Shown here: positions 60,140 through 64,000 of the stretch, one piece after another
Numbering within the stretch: position 1 is the first letter of the stretch
Layout of the letters: each line of letters starts with the position of its first letter
From: Delphinus delphis
Lineage: Eukaryota; Chordata; Mammalia; Artiodactyla; Delphinidae
Length of the DNA stretch: 64,000 nucleotides
Direction of reading: 5' to 3'
Assembly: GCF_949987515.2 (NCBI RefSeq)
Contig: NC_082696.1
Location: 59,776,447 to 59,840,446 of the forward strand
Position numbers and translations under genes: made by a program
Notes under the pieces: generated by a model
The model's database searches: none
What the model saw: the letters and a program-made list of their open reading frames with translations, nothing else
Told to the model about the DNA's origin: nothing

Positions 60140-60770
60140 CACTACAAATTCAGGGAAATGTAAACGGATAGAACAATGAGTTACCACTCCTATTAGAATG
60201 ACCAAAATTGGGAACACTGACAACTCTAAATGCTGATGAGAATGTGGAGCAACAGGAACTCTCATTCATTGCTGGTGGGAATGCAGAATGGTACAGCCAC
60301 TTTGGAAGACATTTTGCTTGTTTCTTACAAAACTAAACATAGTTTTAGCATATGGATCCAGCAATTGTGCTGGTATTTATACAGTGAAAACTCATGTCAA
60401 CACAAAAACCTGCACATGCATGTTTATAGCAGCTTTATTCATAATTGCCAAAACTTGGAAGCAACCAAGATATCCTTCAGTAGGTAAATGGATAAACTGT
60501 GGTATATCCAGACAATGAAATATTATTCATCACTAAAAAGAATGAGCTATCAAGCCATAAAAAGACATGGAGGAACCTTAAATGCATATAACCAAGTGAA
60601 AGAAACCAATCTAAAAGGCTACACACTGTATGATTCCAACTATATGACATTCTGTGAAAGCTAAAGCTATGAAAACAGTAAAAAGATTAGTGGTTTCTGA
60701 GGGTGGGCAGAACACAGGGCACTTTTAGGACAGTGAAAATTATCTGTATAATTTTAATAATAACTTTTTG
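60140..60770 (+). mobile_element. Old L1 3' fragment in intron 9
   Basis: 'tcattcattgctggtgggaa', 'ttatagcagctttattcata' and 'ctgtatgattccaactatat' are L1 ORF2 C-terminal and 3' UTR text, in sense. Decayed. Confidence 0.75.
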
Positions 60771-62610
60771 GAGGTTTATAATACTATATTTTGAGTTATT
60801 TTAGTAGTAAATTTACTAGGTATAAGTAAAATAAAGTAAATTTACTATGTATAAATTTAACGCATTTTTACTTATTGAGTAAGAAAGTTGTTTTTCCGTG
60901 ACATTTTGGTTTGTCAGTAACATTAAGCTTTCCACAGTGAGACTTAAATATTACACAGTCTCAGCAATATTTTCCTTTGATTATTTTCCAGGATGTTTTA
61001 TTTCATTTATGTGGTAAACATAGATTTTTCCATTTTCTGCAGTTTATCTTTAAGAATTTTATATTTTTTAGAATTGTTCTTATTTTATAAATTTTAGACT
61101 TGAAAGTGTAAACTACATAGAATTAATTAAGGCATGTTCATACTTGTTGCCCTGAGTCTTTTTCTAGATTTTAAGCAGAAAAGTAGACATAATTTAAAAT
61201 ACTATATTATAGAAATTTGCATAGTAATATGTATTGTTTAACGTAAATGACTGTTATGCTTTTCATTTTATGTAGTAACCAGAGTTATTTGTCTTAAAAT
61301 AATGGAAATCATAGGTCATTTCATTTTTTAAAACACAACTAAAATATATTATTCACAGATTTTGAAAGCTATTTTATTTTGAAAGTTAAATTAGAAGTTT
61401 CCATTCCTGACAGTAAGACAGTTTGACCTTTCTGCTAAAAAAATAATCATGCTGCATATCATATAATATCATATAATAAGCATTTTAGATGTGTCAGTGA
61501 ACTTGTTGAAAGTAAGAAGTATTGAGGCCAAATACTAAATGTAGGTAGGAATTCAGGTCAGCTGAACCTTGAAGCTTAGAGGCAGTTGCTGAATTATATA
61601 AACTTGGAAAATTAGCTTTCATATATTATAAGGTCCAAGAATAGAAGACAAAGCTCAGAATCAACTCAAGTTGGTAACCTACTATACACCAACTACCCAT
61701 AAATCTGGGCCCCCAAAAGAATGAACTAGAAACTCAACTAAATTTGTAAGGAAAATTGCCTGTCTTTAACTATGTTTCTTTGCAGTTTAAAATAGCTTCA
61801 GTGTATTTATCATAAGCCAGCACTCATACAGTTTTATAGCCTGAGTTCATGTTGCTTAGGTTGTACTAAAAATTTCAAGCCAGTGACTTCTAAGTAGCCT
61901 TGGACAATGGGTGGACGCTTAAACCCACATCTTCTCGTGTAACCTTCCCCAAAATATAAAATAGCAAGAACAAATAAAACTGCACAGAAAACATGTTGAT
62001 AGCATACCTGCAAGATAAGAATGTTCAAAGCTGTAAATTAAAAGTAAAAGCTACCAAAGCACTACCACACCTTTCTGTCAAGCAAGGGCAGGCAGTCTGA
62101 GAAAAACTGCTCTGAGGAGAGAGGAACAGAGAGTTAGCAGCAGCCATAAAATTGGTCTAAAACCATTTCAAGAATGTGAAAAATACTGGAAAGGTTTTTT
62201 GTAGATCAGAAGAATAGGAACATAAAAGTGTGTGCAAAGCATGAGGCAGTCTTTGAAGGTAGAGCTTCTGGAGAATAAAAAGGCAAAAAGGGAGTGGTTC
62301 CCCCTTGGTGATTAGGTGGTGAAGGGGATAGGAAGTAAAAGCATAAAACAATGTCTCTTGTAAAATAAATTAAAAAAAACAACAACAAAGGATTCATACC
62401 TACTTCACACCACCACCACCACCAAAAAAAAAGAAATCTAGTAAAGAAATGGGACTTTGGTACATTGACAAAAGAGGGCTTCACTGAACTAGGAATCTTT
62501 TAGAGTAGTCCAAACCTGCAAAATGAAAAGAAGGAAACTAAACAAGTCTTTATAAAGCTACTACAAGGAAACAGAATTGATTTGATATACTTTAGCTGAG
62601 GATACCCTCT
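60771..62610. other. Intron 9 DNA, unassigned
   Basis: AT-rich without recognisable exon. A (CCA)n stretch at about 62410-62423. Frames to 92 residues on the minus strand lack any domain. Confidence 0.4.
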
Positions 62611-62619
62611 TCCCCAGAA

Positions 62620-63300
62620 ACAACTGTAATGCAGAAGAAAATCCTAAGACAATACTCCAGACTGAATTAAGGAGATAAGCATTTGGGGCTATAAAAACAA
62701 AAACAAAAAAACAACTTGAATAAGATATTCAGATTTTAAAACAGAAAGACCAAAAGCTAGGAATTAATGAAAAGAATAAACTGAAGGCAGGAGAGAAATG
62801 GAAGAAAACATCATTATAAAATTGACTGAATTACAAAGTGCCCAAGGAGAATAGACTCAAGTGAAAATTTAATAAGGGGCATGGAAGAAAGGCAGGAAAA
62901 TAACCAAGAGATTAAAAATGAGATAAAGAAAGGAATATAAATGGTTAGAGAGAAAATGGTTGAAATGGGAGATAAGCAAAGCAGAAATAACCATATGTAT
63001 AAATGGAGTCCCCTAAAAAAAACCAAAACAATGGGATATAGCTAACACTCAAAATTATTATCCAAGAAAATATTCCAGAAGTAAAAGAAGACCCAAATCT
63101 ACATATTGAAACGGCCTGCTTGATAAGTGGAAAGATTAATTCCAAATAATCCATCCTGAGACATATTGTAAAACTATTTGACTTCAGACATAGAGGAAAT
63201 ATCTTCCAGTCCTGAAGGAAATCTTCATATCCTCTAGGCAAAAAGGCTAAATTACTTAGAAAAGCTAAATAAGTTGACCTGCACTAGACTTCTTAAAAAA
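62620..63300 (+). repeat. Possible HAL1/L1 ORF1-region fragment
   Basis: A-rich text with phrases such as 'acatattgtaaaactatttg' and 'caagaaaatattccagaag', like the HAL1/L1M ORF1 region. Diverged, boundaries uncertain. Confidence 0.4.
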
Positions 63301-63352
63301 AACATAAAGCAAGGCAACAGTAGAGCATTTAAAAAGCCTCAAAACCCCTTCC

Positions 63353-63445
63353 TCCTTGTGAGGACACAGCAGACGTCTGTGACCTGGAAGAGGGCCATCA
63401 TGTGACCATGCTGGCACCCTGATCTCGGACTTCCAGCCCAAGCAT
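63353..63445 (+). repeat. MLT1-type LTR fragment
   Basis: 'tgtgaggacacagcagacgt', 'cctggaagagggccatcat' and 'gatctcggacttccagccc' match the middle of MLT1-type LTRs. Confidence 0.65.
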
Positions 63446-63506
63446 TGAATGAAATACCAGTATGGCACAATAGAACAAGCCCTCAGTTTAAAGAAAAGCA
63501 ATGTAG

Positions 63507-63836
63507 GGACTTCCCTGGTGGCGCAGTGGTTAAGAATCTGTCTGCCAATGCAGGGGACACGGGTTCAAGCCCTGGTCCGGGAAGATCCCACATGCCGTGG
63601 AGCAACCAAGTCCGTGTGCCGCAACTACTGAGCCTGTGCTATAGAGCCCATGAGCCATAACTATTGGGCCCACGTGCCTAGAGCCCGTGCTCCACAACAA
63701 GAGAAGCCACCACAATGAGAAGCCTGCGCAACCGCAACAAAGAGTAGCCCCCACTCGCTGCAGCTAGAGAAAGCCCACGTGCACAGAAATGAAGACCCAA
63801 CGCAGCCAAAAATAAATAAATAAATAAATTTATAAA
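63507..63836 (+). mobile_element. CHR-family SINE, long form, intron 9
   Basis: Intact head 'gggacttccctggtggcgca', long body with 'gcctagagcccgtgctccac' and a (AAAT)n tail. The duplication aaagaaaagcaatgtag (63490-63506) has a diverged partner at 63844-63860 (3 of 17 changed), suggesting a fairly old insertion. Confidence 0.95.
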
Positions 63837-63860
63837 AAGAAGAAAAGAAAAACGATTTAG

Positions 63861-64000
63861 TCCCATCTTTTGCTCTGTGGAGGTTATATGGGCTCTAACT
63901 ATGACATCCCTTAATAGAATCTCAAGACCAAGAAAAATTAACCAAACAAAAAGGAATCAAAACAAAAAATTCCTTCTAAAACAACAAAGAAGCAAGTTAA
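63861..64000. other. Intron 9 DNA to window end
   Basis: A-rich, unassigned. Confidence 0.4.

Noticed and set aside
63507..63580. tRNA-like sequence that could be called a tRNA gene
   Set aside because: It is the tRNA-derived head of a CHR SINE, followed by the SINE body and A-tail with a target duplication.
59437..64000. Search for MMS22L exon 10
   Set aside because: No segment encoding the expected SFWNWL continuation with proper splice sites was found, so the exon lies beyond the window.
1..64000. CRISPR arrays, bacterial operons, integrated viral genes or another unusual coding system
   Set aside because: The window is ordinary mammalian intergenic and intronic DNA. Direct repeats are explained by target duplications, microsatellites and transposons, and the LTRs seen are solitary and non-coding.

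Overview
This is nuclear DNA from a mammal. The strongest clue to the lineage is a set of tRNA-derived SINEs with the head 'ttccctggtggcgcagtggt' and a GC-rich body ending in a gaggcccgcgtaccgc-type box. These are CHR-family SINEs, characteristic of whales, dolphins and hippos, and no ruminant BovB or pig PRE-1 was seen. I infer a cetacean; the species cannot be read from the sequence.

Layout. Positions 1 to about 34.3 kb are intergenic and I find no protein-coding gene there. This part is a mosaic of old repeats (MIR, L2-type LINEs, MaLR-type LTRs, hAT-Charlie and Tigger DNA transposons, old L1/HAL1) plus younger L1 and CHR insertions. A block at about 7.6-8.8 kb without recognisable repeats, containing a perfect octamer motif, and a GC-richer block at 9.0-9.55 kb are the best candidates for unannotated regulatory DNA. 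A CpG island at about 34.33-35.3 kb is the promoter of the only gene seen, the 5' part of MMS22L on the + strand. MMS22L is the partner of TONSL in replication-fork repair.

Eight coding exons of MMS22L (35408 to 59436) can be placed to the base. All splice phases agree, and together they give the first 314 codons without a stop. The gene runs off the right edge, and the next exon is not in the window. Introns contain five CHR SINEs upstream of exon 8 plus one in the last intron, several L1 fragments, and one essentially full-length L1 (49.8-57.0 kb, antisense) that makes up more than 80 percent of intron 7.

Most interesting structure: (1) the intron 7 L1 has a perfect 16-bp target duplication that also encloses about 145 bp of non-L1 sequence with its own ATTAAA signal and a short A-tail, the signature of a 3' transduction; (2) the same endonuclease site in intron 3 was used twice, by an L1 and then a CHR SINE, leaving three copies of one target duplication; (3) a mosaic at 3977-4079 is built from pieces matching 19.46-19.51 kb and 4.79-4.85 kb, suggesting a templated rearrangement; (4) the promoter carries a perfect TCTCGCGAGA palindrome (BANP/Kaiso-type) and an E2F-like site. 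I see no prokaryotic or viral genes, no CRISPR array and no stand-alone RNA gene.
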